Shown in pieces: positions 43,786 through 53,596 of a stretch of 64,000 nt of DNA. The translations under genes and the position numbers were made by a program. The notes under the pieces are model-generated. The model did not search any database and had not been told where the DNA came from. It saw nothing but the letters and a program-made list of their open reading frames with translations. The first letter of the stretch is position 1. Every line of letters starts with the position of its first letter. The stretch covers positions 2,988,001 through 3,052,000 of the forward strand of contig NC_015677.1 in assembly GCF_000215705.1 (NCBI RefSeq). The letters are read 5' to 3'. This DNA is from Ramlibacter tataouinensis TTB310 (GTDB taxonomy: Bacteria > Pseudomonadota > Gammaproteobacteria > Burkholderiales > Burkholderiaceae_C).

Positions 43786-44808
43786 TTATTTGCGGCGCTC
43801 AAGGTTCTGCGCGAAGGCGCGCAGGGTCTGGGGCGGAACCTCGCCCACCGCGGTGAGCCACCAGTCCTGGACGCGGCGCGTCAGGGTCTGGCTGGCACCG
43901 GCGGCGAACAGGCCTTCCTGCAAGTGGCGCTGGCGGTCGTAGCCCTCGATGAACAGCGACACCGACGCCAGGCCGTCCGAGAAGATCCACTGCACCGTGC
44001 CTTCGGCGGCGCTGCCGCGGCGTCGGTAGCAGCTCATCGGCTTGAAGCCCGGCGGACTGGCCTTGAGCGCCCAGCCTTCGGCGGCGGCGTCGGTCTTCAC
44101 CGCGTCGGAACGCTCGACGCGCCAGCCTGGCGGCGGCGCCATCAGCTCGGCCAGCTTGTCGGCCTTGAGCGGTGCGTCCAGTTGCAGCTCGGAGAAAGCC
44201 GCCTGTTCCAGCACCTCGCCCCCGCCGCCCAGGGTCTGCAGCTTGACCACCAAGCCGGTTTTCTTCTCGCTCCAGATGCGGTAGCCGAAACGCAGCCCGT
44301 CCTTGGGCGCGATGTGCACCACGTCGGCGTCATAGCCGGCCACCCGGTCGCTGCCGGTGCGGCGCGCGGTGTAGAACTCGGCGATCGCAGTGCCGCTGGA
44401 TTTGAGCAGGTCGGGGAAGACGCCCAGCGAATCGCGCCGCTCGGTGCGGGCGACGCGCTTTTCCGGCCACAGCGTCACGACCTCGTCGTTGCGGCGCAAG
44501 GTGGACCGCGGCGCCCCGGTCAGGCTCTCCACCCGCTCGACCTGCTGCTCGGCGTCGCAGGCGTGCCAGATGCGGGCAGTGGACATGGCGCCGGCGTTGG
44601 AGGACACGACGAAGGTGCCCACATAGTTGCGCTGGCGCGAGGCCTCGTGCATGCGCATGAGCCACTCGTTGACGCCGCGCTCCGGCGCGGCCCCGGCCAC
44701 CGGGGCGGCACCTTGCGCGGCGACCAGGCCGGCGCTGCCCAGGGCCCAGACGGCCAGCAGGCGGCGCGCGGCTTGGGGAAGCAGGAAAACCAGGCGGGGC
44801 GACTCCAT
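43786..44808 (-). CDS. rseB: Sigma-E regulator RseB/MucB
   Basis: A 340-residue periplasmic protein that binds RseA and senses mislocalised lipids or lipoproteins, delaying release of sigma-E. A signal peptide is followed by the MucB/RseB N-domain (VNEWLMRMHEASRQRNYVGT) and the C-domain (GWALKASPPGFKPMSCYRR and the terminal DWWLTAVGEVPPQTLRAFAQ). The ATG at 44808 is 7 nt after the rseA stop. mucD follows after 121 nt. Confidence 0.93.
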   Translation of the reverse strand: MESPRLVFLLPQAARRLLAVWALGSAGLVAAQGAAPVAGAAPERGVNEWLMRMHEASRQRNYVGTFVVSSNAGAMSTARIWHACDAEQQVERVESLTGAPRSTLRRNDEVVTLWPEKRVARTERRDSLGVFPDLLKSSGTAIAEFYTARRTGSDRVAGYDADVVHIAPKDGLRFGYRIWSEKKTGLVVKLQTLGGGGEVLEQAAFSELQLDAPLKADKLAELMAPPPGWRVERSDAVKTDAAAEGWALKASPPGFKPMSCYRRRGSAAEGTVQWIFSDGLASVSLFIEGYDRQRHLQEGLFAAGASQTLTRRVQDWWLTAVGEVPPQTLRAFAQNLERRK

Positions 44809-44815
44809 GAACCGC

Positions 44816-45412
44816 TTACCGCGCGGGCCCTTCGAAGGTGGCATTGAGCAGGAAACCCGCTGGTGTCTGCAGCGCGGTGGCGCCGCCGAACTGGCGGTGC
44901 GCCGCCAGCAGCTCGTCCAGCTGCGGGTCGCGGATCATCACCGCCCCTCGCTCGGCACCCGCCAGCACCATGCCGCCCGCTTGCTGCGGCGCGGCCGCCA
45001 GCTGGGGCTGCGCGCCCGAACCCCCGGGTGCGGCCACCACCGACCAGCCCAGGGCGGCCACCGCGGCCACCGAAGCCAGGCCCGCCACCACTTTCCAGCG
45101 GAAGACGCCGTCGTTGGCCGCCGGCCTGGCATCCAACCGCTCCATGCCGGAGGGAATGGCTGCGGTGGCCAGGGTGGCCAACGCCGGCTCCTGGGCAAGC
45201 CGTTGCGACAGCCGGGCCACGAAGGCCGGCGAGCCGCTGCCCGCGGCCAGGTCGCTGGAGCGCAGCACGTCACCGATGAGGTGATAGGTCTGCCAGGCCT
45301 GGCGCGCCACAGGATCGGTGGCCACCGTCTCCACGCCCCGGGCGAAATCCTCGCCGCGCAACTGGCCGTCGGCCAGCGCCGAGATCATTTCCTTGGTGTC
45401 CATCTGGTTCAT
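44816..45412 (-). CDS. rseA: Anti-sigma-E factor RseA/MucA
   Basis: A 198-residue single-pass membrane protein. The N-terminal cytoplasmic part (MDTKEMISALADGQLRGEDF) is the sigma-binding domain. A transmembrane helix lies at about 107-127 (VVAGLASVAAVAALGWSVVA), and the C-terminal periplasmic part carries MIRDPQLDELLAAHRQFG. The ATG at 45412 is preferred because GAGG lies 8 nt upstream; an ATG at 45418 is closer to it. It lies 19 nt after rpoE. Confidence 0.92.
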   Translation of the reverse strand: MNQMDTKEMISALADGQLRGEDFARGVETVATDPVARQAWQTYHLIGDVLRSSDLAAGSGSPAFVARLSQRLAQEPALATLATAAIPSGMERLDARPAANDGVFRWKVVAGLASVAAVAALGWSVVAAPGGSGAQPQLAAAPQQAGGMVLAGAERGAVMIRDPQLDELLAAHRQFGGATALQTPAGFLLNATFEGPAR

Positions 45413-45431
45413 TCGCATCACCTCTCGTCGC

Positions 45432-46067
45432 CTACCAGCGCTTGCCCGACTGGTTCTCCAGCAAGGGCTTGACCTTGGCCGAAATCGCCTCGCGCGCCCG
45501 GAAAATCCGCGAACGCACGGTACCGATCGGGCAATTCATCACTTCCGCGATCTCTTCGTAGCTCAGGCCCTCGATCTCGCGCAGCGTCACCGCCTGGCGC
45601 AGTTCGTCGGGCAGGGCTTCCATGGCCGAGTTGACCGTGGCGGCGATTTCCTTGGCGGCCAGCACCGTCTCCGGCGTTTCGGGGCTGGTTAGTTCGTTCT
45701 CCACGGAGGAAGTTTCATCCTCCTCGTCGTTCCCGCGCAGGGCGCTCTCGGAAACCAGCGGGTCGCGCTTGAGGTCGACCAGGGCTTTCTTGGCGGTGTT
45801 GACGGCAATCCGGTACAACCAGGTGTAGAACTGCGCCTCGCCGCGGAACTGGGCCAGCGCCCGGTAGGCGCGGATGAAGGTTTCCTGGGCGATGTCCTCC
45901 ACCAGGTCGACATCGCGCACCATGCGGCCGATCAGCCGCTCGATGCGGCGCTGGTACTTGATCACCAGCAGCTCGTAGGCCTTCTGGTCGCCCGCCACCG
46001 TGCGCTCCACCAGCATCTGGTCGGTATCCTGGGGCGTTGGGGCGGGAGCGGGCGCGTTCTTGGTCAT
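45432..46067 (-). CDS. rpoE: RNA polymerase sigma factor RpoE (AlgU)
   Basis: A 211-residue ECF sigma factor for envelope stress. Sigma-2 has DIAQETFIRAYRALAQF and AQFYTWLYRIAVNTAKKALV; sigma-4 has LREIEGLSYEEIAEVMNCPI and GTVRSRIFRAREAI. A Pro/Ala N-terminal extension of about 14 residues precedes the core. The ATG at 46067 overlaps the upstream small membrane-protein gene as ATGA. A sigma-E-type promoter is not evident directly upstream. Confidence 0.97.
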   Translation of the reverse strand: MTKNAPAPAPTPQDTDQMLVERTVAGDQKAYELLVIKYQRRIERLIGRMVRDVDLVEDIAQETFIRAYRALAQFRGEAQFYTWLYRIAVNTAKKALVDLKRDPLVSESALRGNDEEDETSSVENELTSPETPETVLAAKEIAATVNSAMEALPDELRQAVTLREIEGLSYEEIAEVMNCPIGTVRSRIFRAREAISAKVKPLLENQSGKRW

Positions 46068-46537
46068 GGTTTCGCCGCGGAGGACGCCGAAGCCGGGGGC
46101 GCATCGGGTCTGGCGCGGGAATATACCGCACGGCGCAGCGCGTCCCAGTGCGCCGCGCGCATGCCCCGCTCCAGCCAAAGCCAGCTTGGAAGCCGGTGCG
46201 GCCCCTCGCCCAGGGCGCTCATCCGCAGCAGCAGCGCCCACTGCAGGTCCAGGCCCACTTCGAGCCGGGCCTGCACCGGCACCGCGGCGCCCTCCTCCTG
46301 CCAGGTCCAGCCGCCGCCATCCCAGCTGAGCTCGCCCCGGGGACCGGCCCGCCAGGCGGTCAGTGCCCATCCGCCCAGGCCGGCCACCAGGGCCAGGCCC
46401 AGCGCCGGGCGCCATCCCGGCACCACCGCCAGCCAGGCCACCTGGGCCACCGCCGCGCAGGTCCAGACCAGCAGCAGCACGGCGCCGCCCCAAACGGAAC
46501 GCCCCACCGGGTAGCTCACCGATGGGGCGTTGTGCAT
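46064..46537 (-). CDS. Small two-helix membrane protein coupled to rpoE
   Basis: A 157-residue protein with two closely spaced hydrophobic helices (about 17-38 and 41-62) followed by a soluble domain with GELSWDGGGWTWQEEGAAVP, LDLQWALLLRMSALG and WLWLERGMRAAHWDALRRAV. This layout resembles the YgfX/CptA type (two helices, a W-rich beta domain and a terminal W..LRR segment), but similarity is weak and I do not assign it. The ATG at 46537 lies 46 nt after fabF, and its stop overlaps rpoE as ATGA, so it is made together with the sigma factor. Confidence 0.8.
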   Translation of the reverse strand: MHNAPSVSYPVGRSVWGGAVLLLVWTCAAVAQVAWLAVVPGWRPALGLALVAGLGGWALTAWRAGPRGELSWDGGGWTWQEEGAAVPVQARLEVGLDLQWALLLRMSALGEGPHRLPSWLWLERGMRAAHWDALRRAVYSRARPDAPPASASSAAKP

Positions 46538-46583
46538 GGGCTCGTGCCGGGGAAGCGTTACGGGCCGGTGCGGCTGGTCGTCG

Positions 46584-47828
46584 TCACAGGCGCTTGAAGA
46601 CCAGCGTGCCGTTGGTGCCACCGAAGCCGAAGTTGTTCTTCATCGCCACCTGGATCTTCGCGTCGCGCGCCTGGTTGGCGCAGTAGTCCAGGTCGCATTC
46701 GGGATCCTGGTTGAAGATGTTGATGGTCGGAGGCACCTTCTGCTGCTGCAGCGCCAGTACCGTGAACACCGACTCGATGCCGCCGGCGCCACCCAGCAGA
46801 TGGCCGGTCATGGACTTGGTCGAGCTGACCACCGTCTTCTTCGCATGGTCGCCCAGCGCCAGCTTGATGGCATTGGTCTCGTTCACGTCGCCCAGCGGCG
46901 TGGAGGTGCCATGGGCGTTGACGTAGTCCACCTGGTCGGCGTTCATGCCCGCGTTGCGCAGCGCGTTCACCATGGCGCGGCGCGGGCCGTCCACGTCGGG
47001 CGCCGTCATGTGGTGCGCGTCGGCGCTCATGCCGAAGCCGGCGAGCTCGCAATAGATGGTGGCGCCGCGTGCCTTGGCATGCTCGTACTCCTCCAGCACC
47101 AGCACGCCGCCGCCCTCGCCCAGCACGAAGCCGTCGCGGTCCTTGTCCCAGGGGCGCGAAGCGGTCTTGGGATCGTCGTTGCGGGTGGACAGTGCGCGCG
47201 AGGCGGCGAAGCCGCCGATGCCCAGCGGCGAGACGGTGGACTCGGCGCCGCCGGCGACCATCACGTCGGCGTCCCCGGACTCGATCATGCGGGCGGCCAG
47301 GCCGATGGAGTGCAGGCCGGTGGTGCAGGCCGTCACGATGGCGACGTTGGGCCCCTTGAAGCCGTACTTGATGGACACGTGGCCCGAGATCATGTTGATG
47401 ATCGACGAGGGCACGAAGAACGGGGAGATGCGGCGCGGCCCGCGCGCGGTCAGCTCCTGGTGCTGGGTCTCGATGCCCGGCAGGCCGCCGATGCCCGAAC
47501 CGATGTTCACGCCGATGCGCGTGGCCAGCTCATCGCCCAGCGCGTCGCCGGTGGGCAGGCCGCTGTCGGCGACCGCCTGGGCGGCGGCGGCCAGGCCCAG
47601 GTGGATGAAGCGGTCCATGTGCCGGGCTTCCTTCTCGGGCACATAGTCGCCGACGTTGAGGCCTTTGACCTCGCCGGCGAACTTGCAGGCGAAGTTGCTG
47701 GCGTCGAACTGGGTGATGAAGTCGATGCCGGACTGGCCAGCCAGCAGCTTGGCCCAGGACTCGCCCACCGTGTTGCCCACGGGGCTGACGCAGCCCAGGC
47801 CGGTTACGACAACGCGGCGTCGGGTCAT
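46584..47828 (-). CDS. fabF: Beta-ketoacyl-ACP synthase II
   Basis: A 414-residue elongating condensing enzyme of fatty-acid synthesis. The active-site Cys lies in [18 protein letters not shown] and the two His in [15 protein letters not shown] and [13 protein letters not shown]. The C-terminal [14 protein letters not shown] is typical. It begins 4 nt after acpP. Confidence 0.97.
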   Translation of the reverse strand: MTRRRVVVTGLGCVSPVGNTVGESWAKLLAGQSGIDFITQFDASNFACKFAGEVKGLNVGDYVPEKEARHMDRFIHLGLAAAAQAVADSGLPTGDALGDELATRIGVNIGSGIGGLPGIETQHQELTARGPRRISPFFVPSSIINMISGHVSIKYGFKGPNVAIVTACTTGLHSIGLAARMIESGDADVMVAGGAESTVSPLGIGGFAASRALSTRNDDPKTASRPWDKDRDGFVLGEGGGVLVLEEYEHAKARGATIYCELAGFGMSADAHHMTAPDVDGPRRAMVNALRNAGMNADQVDYVNAHGTSTPLGDVNETNAIKLALGDHAKKTVVSSTKSMTGHLLGGAGGIESVFTVLALQQQKVPPTINIFNQDPECDLDYCANQARDAKIQVAMKNNFGFGGTNGTLVFKRL

Positions 47829-47832
47829 CCTC

Positions 47833-48081
<249 letters not shown>

Positions 48082-48147
48082 CTAGGGGTTTGTGAATGAA
48101 TCAGGAATTTTAGCGGGCGCGCGCCGGCGCTCCGCCGCTGGGTTACA

Positions 48148-48164
48148 GGCCGGAACCTCCGGCC
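48148..48164 (-). promoter_or_regulatory. Hairpin between fabG and acpP
   Basis: A perfect 7-bp inverted repeat GGCCGGA/TCCGGCC with a 3-nt loop lies 12 nt after the fabG stop. There is no T-run, so it looks like an mRNA-stabilising or processing structure rather than a terminator. Confidence 0.5.
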
Positions 48165-48176
48165 CGTTCGGGAGAG

Positions 48177-48920
48177 CTAGGCCATGTACATGCCGCCGTT
48201 GACGTGCAGCTCCTGGCCGGTGACGTAGCCGGCCTGCGGCGAGGCCAGGTAGGCCACGGCGTGGGCCACGTCCTGGGGCCGGCCGAGCGCGCCCAGGGGG
48301 ATTTGCCCGAGCAGCGCCTTGTGCTGCTCTTCCGGCAGGCTGGCCGTCATGTCGGTGGCGATGAAGCCGGGGGCGACGCAGTTGACCGTGATGCCCCGGC
48401 TGCCCAGTTCGCGCGCGAGCGCGCGCGTCATGCCCGCCACGCCGGCCTTGGCGGCGGCGTAGTTGGCCTGGCCCGGGTTGCCCGAGGCGCCCACCACCGA
48501 GGTGATGTTGACGATGCGGCCGTAGCGTTGCTTCATCATGGTGCGCATCACGGCGCGGCTCATGCGGAACACCGCCTTGAGATTGGTGTCCAGCACCGCG
48601 TCCCAGTCCTCGTCCTTCAGCCGCATGGCCAGCATGTCGCGCGTGATGCCGGCGTTGTTGACCAGCACCTGCAGGCCGCCATGCTCCTTGGCGACGGACT
48701 CCACCAGCGCCTCGGCGGCGGCGGCATCGTTCACGTCCAGCTTCGCGCCGCGGCAGCCGGCATGGGCGGCCAGGGCGGCGCCGATCTTCGCCGCGCCGTC
48801 GTCGGTGGTGGCGGTGCCGACGACCTTGAGGCCGCGCGCCGCGAGTTCGGCCGCGATCGCCGCGCCGATGCCGCGCGAGGCGCCGGTGACCAGGGCCACC
48901 TGGCCTTGGGTATCGCTCAT
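48177..48920 (-). CDS. fabG: 3-oxoacyl-ACP reductase
   Basis: A 247-residue NADPH-dependent SDR reductase of fatty-acid elongation. VALVTGASRGIGAAIAAEL is the cofactor site, VLVNNAGITRDMLAMRLKD the NNAG motif and NPGQANYAAAKAGVAGMTRA the Tyr-x-x-x-Lys pair; Ser is in NITSVVGASG. The ATG overlaps the fabD stop as ATGA. Confidence 0.97.
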   Translation of the reverse strand: MSDTQGQVALVTGASRGIGAAIAAELAARGLKVVGTATTDDGAAKIGAALAAHAGCRGAKLDVNDAAAAEALVESVAKEHGGLQVLVNNAGITRDMLAMRLKDEDWDAVLDTNLKAVFRMSRAVMRTMMKQRYGRIVNITSVVGASGNPGQANYAAAKAGVAGMTRALARELGSRGITVNCVAPGFIATDMTASLPEEQHKALLGQIPLGALGRPQDVAHAVAYLASPQAGYVTGQELHVNGGMYMA

Positions 48921-49867
48921 TGCATCATCCCTTTCACCTCGGCCAGCGTGGCCGGGTCGTACACGGCGGCGGCCGCCAGGTTGGCGTCGATGCGCTTGCA
49001 CAGGCCGGCCAGCACCTTGCCCGGTCCGCATTCCACGAGGGTGGAGATCCCGCGGCCCTGGATGGCGCGCACGCACTCCACCCAGCGCACCGGGCCGAAG
49101 GCCTGGCGGTACAGCGCCTCGCGGATGCGATCGGCATCGGTGTGAACCGCCACGTCGATGTTGTTCACCACCGGAATACGGGGCGCCGCGATGGGCGTGG
49201 CCGCCAGCCGCTCGCGCAGCCGGTCGGCGGCCGGCTTCATCAGGCTGGAGTGGAACGGCGCCGACACCGGCAGCGGCAGCGCGCGCTTGGCGCCCTTGGC
49301 CTTGAGCACCTCGCAGGCCTTGTCCACGCCGGCCTTGCTGCCGGCGATCACGGTCTGCGCCGGGTCGTTGAAGTTCACCGCCTCCACCACCTCGGCCGTG
49401 CCCGCACCGAAGGACTGCAGCGCCTCGGCGCAGCCTTCGATCACCTGCCGCGCCTCCAGCCCCAGGATGGCCGCCATGGCGCCGGCGCCCACCGGCACGG
49501 CCTCCTGCATGGCCTGGGCGCGAAAGCGCACCAGCGGTGCCGCCTGCGCCAGCGTCAACGCGCCGGCCGCCACCAGGGCCGAGTACTCGCCCAGCGAATG
49601 GCCGGCCAGGGCGGCCGGCTCGGCGCCGCCCTCGGCGCGCCAGGCACGGTATGCCGCCACGCCGGCCACCAGCATCACCGGCTGGGTGTTGGTGGTCAGC
49701 GCCAGTTCCTCCTTGGGGCCTTCGTGGATGAGCCGGCCGATGTCCTGCTGCAGCGCGTCGGAGGCCTCCTTCACCGCCTCGGCCACGGCCGGGTGGGCGC
49801 CCCAGGCGTCGAGCATGCCCACGGCCTGGGAGCCCTGGCCCGGGAAGACGAAAGCGAACGGTTTCAT
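48917..49867 (-). CDS. fabD: Malonyl-CoA-ACP transacylase
   Basis: A 316-residue acyltransferase loading malonyl groups onto AcpP. The Ser nucleophile is in LAGHSLGEYSALVAAGAL, and FVFPGQGSQAVGML begins the protein. VSAPFHSSLMKPAADRL carries the second catalytic His. It is separated from fabH by 60 nt and overlaps fabG. Confidence 0.97.
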   Translation of the reverse strand: MKPFAFVFPGQGSQAVGMLDAWGAHPAVAEAVKEASDALQQDIGRLIHEGPKEELALTTNTQPVMLVAGVAAYRAWRAEGGAEPAALAGHSLGEYSALVAAGALTLAQAAPLVRFRAQAMQEAVPVGAGAMAAILGLEARQVIEGCAEALQSFGAGTAEVVEAVNFNDPAQTVIAGSKAGVDKACEVLKAKGAKRALPLPVSAPFHSSLMKPAADRLRERLAATPIAAPRIPVVNNIDVAVHTDADRIREALYRQAFGPVRWVECVRAIQGRGISTLVECGPGKVLAGLCKRIDANLAAAAVYDPATLAEVKGMMQ

Positions 49868-49927
49868 TCTGGTGTGGATCGCCGGTTGATGTGATCGGGC
49901 CGCGGCCCCGGTGGAGAAGGCGCGCGG

Positions 49928-50905
49928 CTAGAAATCCAGCAGCACCGCGCCCCAGGTGAAGCCGCCGCCCACGCCTTCGAGCATCAGCGTGTCGCCCTTC
50001 TTGACCTGCCCGCCACGCACCGCGGCGTCCAGCGCCAGCGGGATGGAAGCCGCGGAGGTGTTGCCATGCTGGTCCACCGTGACCACCAGCTTGTCCAGCG
50101 GCAGCTTCAGCTTCTTGGCCGTGCCCTGCATGATGCGGATGTTGGCCTGGTGCGGGATCAGCCAGTCGATGTCGGCCTCCTGCCTGCCGGCCTTGGCCAG
50201 CGTGGCGCGGGCCGCCTCCTCCAGCACGCCGACGGCCAGCTTGAACACCGCCTGGCCGTCCATCTTGAGCAGGGGATCGCCCAGCACCTGACCGCCCGAC
50301 ACCGTGCCCGGCACGCACAGGATGCCCACGTGCCGGCCGTCGGCATGCAGATCCGTGGCCAGGATGCCGGGGGTGTCGGACGCCTCCAGCACCACGGCGC
50401 CGGCGCCGTCGCCGAACAGCACGCAGGTGGTGCGGTCGTTGAAGTCCAGGATGCGCGAGAACACCTCGGCGCCCACCACCAGCGCCTTGCTGGCCGCGCC
50501 GGCCTTGATCATGGCATCGGCCACCGTGAGCGCATAGACAAAGCCGCTGCACACGGCCTGCACGTCGAACGCGGCGCAGCCGGCGATGCCCAGCTTGTTC
50601 TGCAGGATGCAGGCCGCCGAGGGGAACACCATATCGGGCGTGGAGGTCGCCACGATGATCAGGTCGATCTGCGAGGCGGCGACGCCGGCGGCCTCCAGCG
50701 CGTGGCGCGCGGCATGCGCGCCCAGGTCGCTGCTGGTCACGTCGGCGGCGGCGAAGTGGCGGGCGCGGATGCCAGTGCGCTCGATGATCCACTGGTCCGA
50801 GGTCTCGACGCCCCGCTGGGCCAGCTCGGCGGCCAGGTCGGCGTTGGTGACGCGCCGCGGCGGCAGGTAGCTGCCGGTGCCGGTGATGCGGGAGTAAGGT
50901 CTCAT
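49928..50905 (-). CDS. fabH: Beta-ketoacyl-ACP synthase III
   Basis: A 325-residue enzyme starting fatty-acid chains from acetyl-CoA and malonyl-ACP. The Cys-His-Asn triad is in [33 protein letters not shown] and [14 protein letters not shown]. The start [16 protein letters not shown] is standard. It follows plsX by 5 nt. Confidence 0.97.
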   Translation of the reverse strand: MRPYSRITGTGSYLPPRRVTNADLAAELAQRGVETSDQWIIERTGIRARHFAAADVTSSDLGAHAARHALEAAGVAASQIDLIIVATSTPDMVFPSAACILQNKLGIAGCAAFDVQAVCSGFVYALTVADAMIKAGAASKALVVGAEVFSRILDFNDRTTCVLFGDGAGAVVLEASDTPGILATDLHADGRHVGILCVPGTVSGGQVLGDPLLKMDGQAVFKLAVGVLEEAARATLAKAGRQEADIDWLIPHQANIRIMQGTAKKLKLPLDKLVVTVDQHGNTSAASIPLALDAAVRGGQVKKGDTLMLEGVGGGFTWGAVLLDF

Positions 50906-50910
50906 GGAAT

Positions 50911-51963
50911 TCAGGTGGCCACTGCCTCGGCCGGCTGCGCGTCGGCGTCGCCGCCCGCCAGCAGGGGACGGGCATGGGCGATGCGGGCCTGCACCCGCTC
51001 CAGCAGTTGGTTGCGGGCCGCATCATACGCGCGGTTGAGCGCCTGGCCGAAGGCGAATTCGTCGGCCGAGCCATGGCTCTTGAACACCAGGCCGCGCAGG
51101 CCCAGCAGCGCCGCGCCGTTGTAGCGCCGGTAGTCCACGCGCCGCTTGAACGCGGCCAGCACCGGGTAGGCCATCAGGGCCGCCACCTTGGTCAGCGGGC
51201 TGCGCGAGAACTCCTCCTTGAGGAAGCCGCCGATCATGGAGGCCAGGCCCTCGCTGGTCTTCAGGGCCACGTTGCCCACGAAGCCGTCGCACACCACGAT
51301 GTCGGTGGTGCCCTTGAAGATGTCGTTGCCTTCCACGTTGCCGTGGAAGTTGAGGTCGCCGGAAGCGGCGGCCGAGCGCAGCAGCTCGCCCGCCTTCTTG
51401 ATGACCTCGCTGCCCTTGATGATCTCCTCGCCGATGTTCAGCAGGCCGACCGAGGGCTGCTCCTCGTTCTTCAGCGCGGACACCAGGGCCGAACCCATCA
51501 CGGCGAACTGCAGCAGGTGCTGCTCGGTGCAGTCCACGTTGGCGCCCAGGTCCAGCACCGTGGTGGCGCCGCCCTTGGCATTGGGCAGCGGGTAGGCGAT
51601 GGCCGGCCGGTCGATGCCTTCCACGGTCTTGAGCAGGTAGCGCGCCAGCGCCATCAGCGCCCCGGTGTTGCCGGCCGACACGGCGGCCTGGGCCTGGCCG
51701 TCCTTGACCTGCTGCAGCGCCACCCGCATGGACGAATCCTTCTTCTTGCGCAGCGCGATCTCCACCGCGTCGTCCATGGCCACCACTTCCGAGGCGGCGA
51801 CGACCCGGGCGCGGGGGTGGCTGAAGTCCTGCAGGGACTGCGGCAACCCCACCAGCAGCAGCTGGGCCTGCGGATGCTGCTCCAGGAAGTGCCGGCAAGC
51901 CGGCAGGGTGACTCGGGGGCCGTGGTCGCCCCCCATGCAATCGACGGCCAGGGTAATACTCAT
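50911..51963 (-). CDS. plsX: Phosphate acyltransferase PlsX
   Basis: A 350-residue enzyme converting acyl-ACP to acyl-phosphate for phospholipid synthesis. [57 protein letters not shown] and [16 protein letters not shown] are diagnostic. The start is the ATG at 51963; an upstream in-frame extension overlaps the terminator-like hairpin and is rejected. It heads the fab group after rpmF. Confidence 0.97.
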   Translation of the reverse strand: MSITLAVDCMGGDHGPRVTLPACRHFLEQHPQAQLLLVGLPQSLQDFSHPRARVVAASEVVAMDDAVEIALRKKKDSSMRVALQQVKDGQAQAAVSAGNTGALMALARYLLKTVEGIDRPAIAYPLPNAKGGATTVLDLGANVDCTEQHLLQFAVMGSALVSALKNEEQPSVGLLNIGEEIIKGSEVIKKAGELLRSAAASGDLNFHGNVEGNDIFKGTTDIVVCDGFVGNVALKTSEGLASMIGGFLKEEFSRSPLTKVAALMAYPVLAAFKRRVDYRRYNGAALLGLRGLVFKSHGSADEFAFGQALNRAYDAARNQLLERVQARIAHARPLLAGGDADAQPAEAVAT

Positions 51964-51998
51964 GGGCTCAACTGTAGAGCGATGCCGGCGGTGCCCAC

Positions 51999-52038
51999 CA
52001 AGACAAAGGCCCGTGCCACGCAAGCGGCACCGGGCCTT
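51999..52038 (-). terminator. Terminator-like hairpin between rpmF and plsX
   Basis: On the minus strand a 12-bp stem with one bulge (AAGGCCCGGTGCC against GGCACGGGCCTT) and an 8-nt loop is followed by TTTGTCTT. It begins 34 nt after the rpmF stop. It may end part of the yceD-rpmF transcripts and so set the ratio of L32 to the fab enzymes. Confidence 0.6.
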
Positions 52039-52071
52039 GTTGGTCGAAAACGACGATGTGGGGAGGGCGGA

Positions 52072-52254
52072 TCAGGCGTCGTTCTTGGTCTTGAGCACCT
52101 TGCGGCCCCGGTAGAAACCGTTGGGGCTGATGTGGTGCCGCAGATGCGTCTCGCCCGTAGTGGGCTCGACCGCGATGCCCGGCACGGACAGGGCGTTGTG
52201 CGAGCGATGCATGCCCCGCTTGGAGGGCGACTTCTTGTTCTGCTGGACGGCCAT
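52072..52254 (-). CDS. rpmF: 50S ribosomal protein L32
   Basis: A 60-residue ribosomal protein. [20 protein letters not shown] is the invariant start and [20 protein letters not shown] the core. The Cys pairs of zinc-binding L32 proteins are absent, as usual for this group. The yceD-rpmF-plsX-fab linkage is conserved in Gram-negative bacteria. Confidence 0.98.
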   Translation of the reverse strand: MAVQQNKKSPSKRGMHRSHNALSVPGIAVEPTTGETHLRHHISPNGFYRGRKVLKTKNDA

Positions 52255-52389
52255 GGCGGGCTCCTGGATTCAAGGCGCTGCGCCACGGGCGCAGGGTCAT
52301 GGGGTGGGTGGGCAGGCGCCGCACGGCCGCAAAAGGCGGCAAGGCAGGCGGCTGGAAAGCCCATGATTATAGCCCAGGGCCGGCTGGCG

Positions 52390-52938
52390 TCACTCGGCCT
52401 TGCCCTGCCGCAGCTTCTGCAGCATGGCGAAGGGGTTCTCGCGGACGGGGGCCGCCTCGCCAGCGCCCGGGTCGGCGGCCGACATCGGCAGCGGCTCGGG
52501 GCAGACCTCGTGGCGCGGCGCGACCGGCAGCGCCATCAGCAGTTCGTCCTCCAGCAGCTCGGCCAGGTCGAAGGCCCGGCTGGTGGCCAGCACGTCTTCC
52601 TCGGACTGGTCGTCCTCGGCGGCGGCAGCGGCTTCGTCGGCGACGAAGCGGAAACGCCCGTCCACCTCCACCGGCGTCTCCACCGGCTGCAGGCAGCGCT
52701 GGCAGGTGAGCTGCAGCTGCGCCCGCGCCCGCAGGTGCAGCCAGACCTGGGGCTGCAGGTGGCGCGGATTGCGCAGTTCGCCCTGCGCGCTCCAGTCCAC
52801 GAGCGAATCGGCGCCGCGGCCCTCGGTCTCGGCCAGCAGCCGGCCGAAGGCGGACAGCGGCTGTTGCCCGTGCAGCGAGGCGCCCTCCTCGGCAAAGGCC
52901 TGGACATCGAGGCGGCGGGCGAGGAACTCCTTGGGCAT
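52390..52938 (-). CDS. yceD: YceD-family (DUF177) protein
   Basis: A 182-residue protein of the YceD family, linked in other bacteria to 23S rRNA precursor accumulation and ribosome assembly. The conserved LQLTCQRCLQPVETPVEVDG and an acidic loop with DLAELLEDELLMALPVAP are visible. It lies 135 nt upstream of rpmF on the minus strand and is divergent from maf, 38 nt apart. Confidence 0.92.
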   Translation of the reverse strand: MPKEFLARRLDVQAFAEEGASLHGQQPLSAFGRLLAETEGRGADSLVDWSAQGELRNPRHLQPQVWLHLRARAQLQLTCQRCLQPVETPVEVDGRFRFVADEAAAAAEDDQSEEDVLATSRAFDLAELLEDELLMALPVAPRHEVCPEPLPMSAADPGAGEAAPVRENPFAMLQKLRQGKAE

Positions 52939-52976
52939 CGGGCCAGTTTAAAAGAAGATTCGCCGAGAATCGGCCC

Positions 52977-53594
52977 ATGCCCGCTCCCGACCGCGCCACC
53001 GCACCGACCTCCGGCCGCAGCGTCGTGCTGGGCTCCACCTCGCCCTACCGCCGCGAACTGCTGACACGGCTGCGCCTGCCCTTCACCGTCGCGGCGCCTC
53101 GAGTGGACGAGACACCGCGAGGCGGCGAACTGCCCGCCGCGCTGGCGCGGCGCCTGGCCGTGGCCAAGGCGCACGCCGTGGCCAGCGCCCACCCGGAGGC
53201 CGCCGTGATCGGCTCCGACCAGGTGGCGGACCTCGAAGGCGAGCCGCTGGGCAAGCCCGGCACGCACCAGCGCGCGGTCGACCAGCTGCGCCGCATGCGG
53301 GGACGTACCGTGGTGTTCCAGACCGCGGTGGCCGTGGTGTGCCGTGCGACGGGCTTCGAGCAGCTCGACCTGGCGCCGGTGCGGGTGCGTTTCCGCCACC
53401 TGTCCGATGCCGAGATCGAAGCCTACCTGCGCGCCGAGCAGCCCTACGACTGCGCCGGCAGCGCCAAGAGCGAGGGCCTGGGGATCGCGCTGCTGGAGGC
53501 CATCGACAGCGACGACCCCACGGCCCTGGTCGGCCTGCCGCTGATCCGCACCTGCCGCATGCTGCGCGCCGCCGGCGTCACGCTGCTGGCCTGA
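52977..53594 (+). CDS. Maf-family nucleotide pyrophosphatase (YceF type)
   Basis: A 205-residue Maf/HAM1 fold pyrophosphatase. VVLGSTSPYRRELLTRLRLP at the N-terminus, AAVIGSDQVADLEGEPLGKP and YDCAGSAKSEGLGIALLEAI place it with YceF, which hydrolyses 7-methyl-GTP and similar modified nucleotides. Its location beside yceD-rpmF is as in E. coli, which supports the YceF assignment. The next gene starts 2 nt after its stop. Confidence 0.92.
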   Translation: MPAPDRATAPTSGRSVVLGSTSPYRRELLTRLRLPFTVAAPRVDETPRGGELPAALARRLAVAKAHAVASAHPEAAVIGSDQVADLEGEPLGKPGTHQRAVDQLRRMRGRTVVFQTAVAVVCRATGFEQLDLAPVRVRFRHLSDAEIEAYLRAEQPYDCAGSAKSEGLGIALLEAIDSDDPTALVGLPLIRTCRMLRAAGVTLLA

Positions 53595-53596
53595 GC

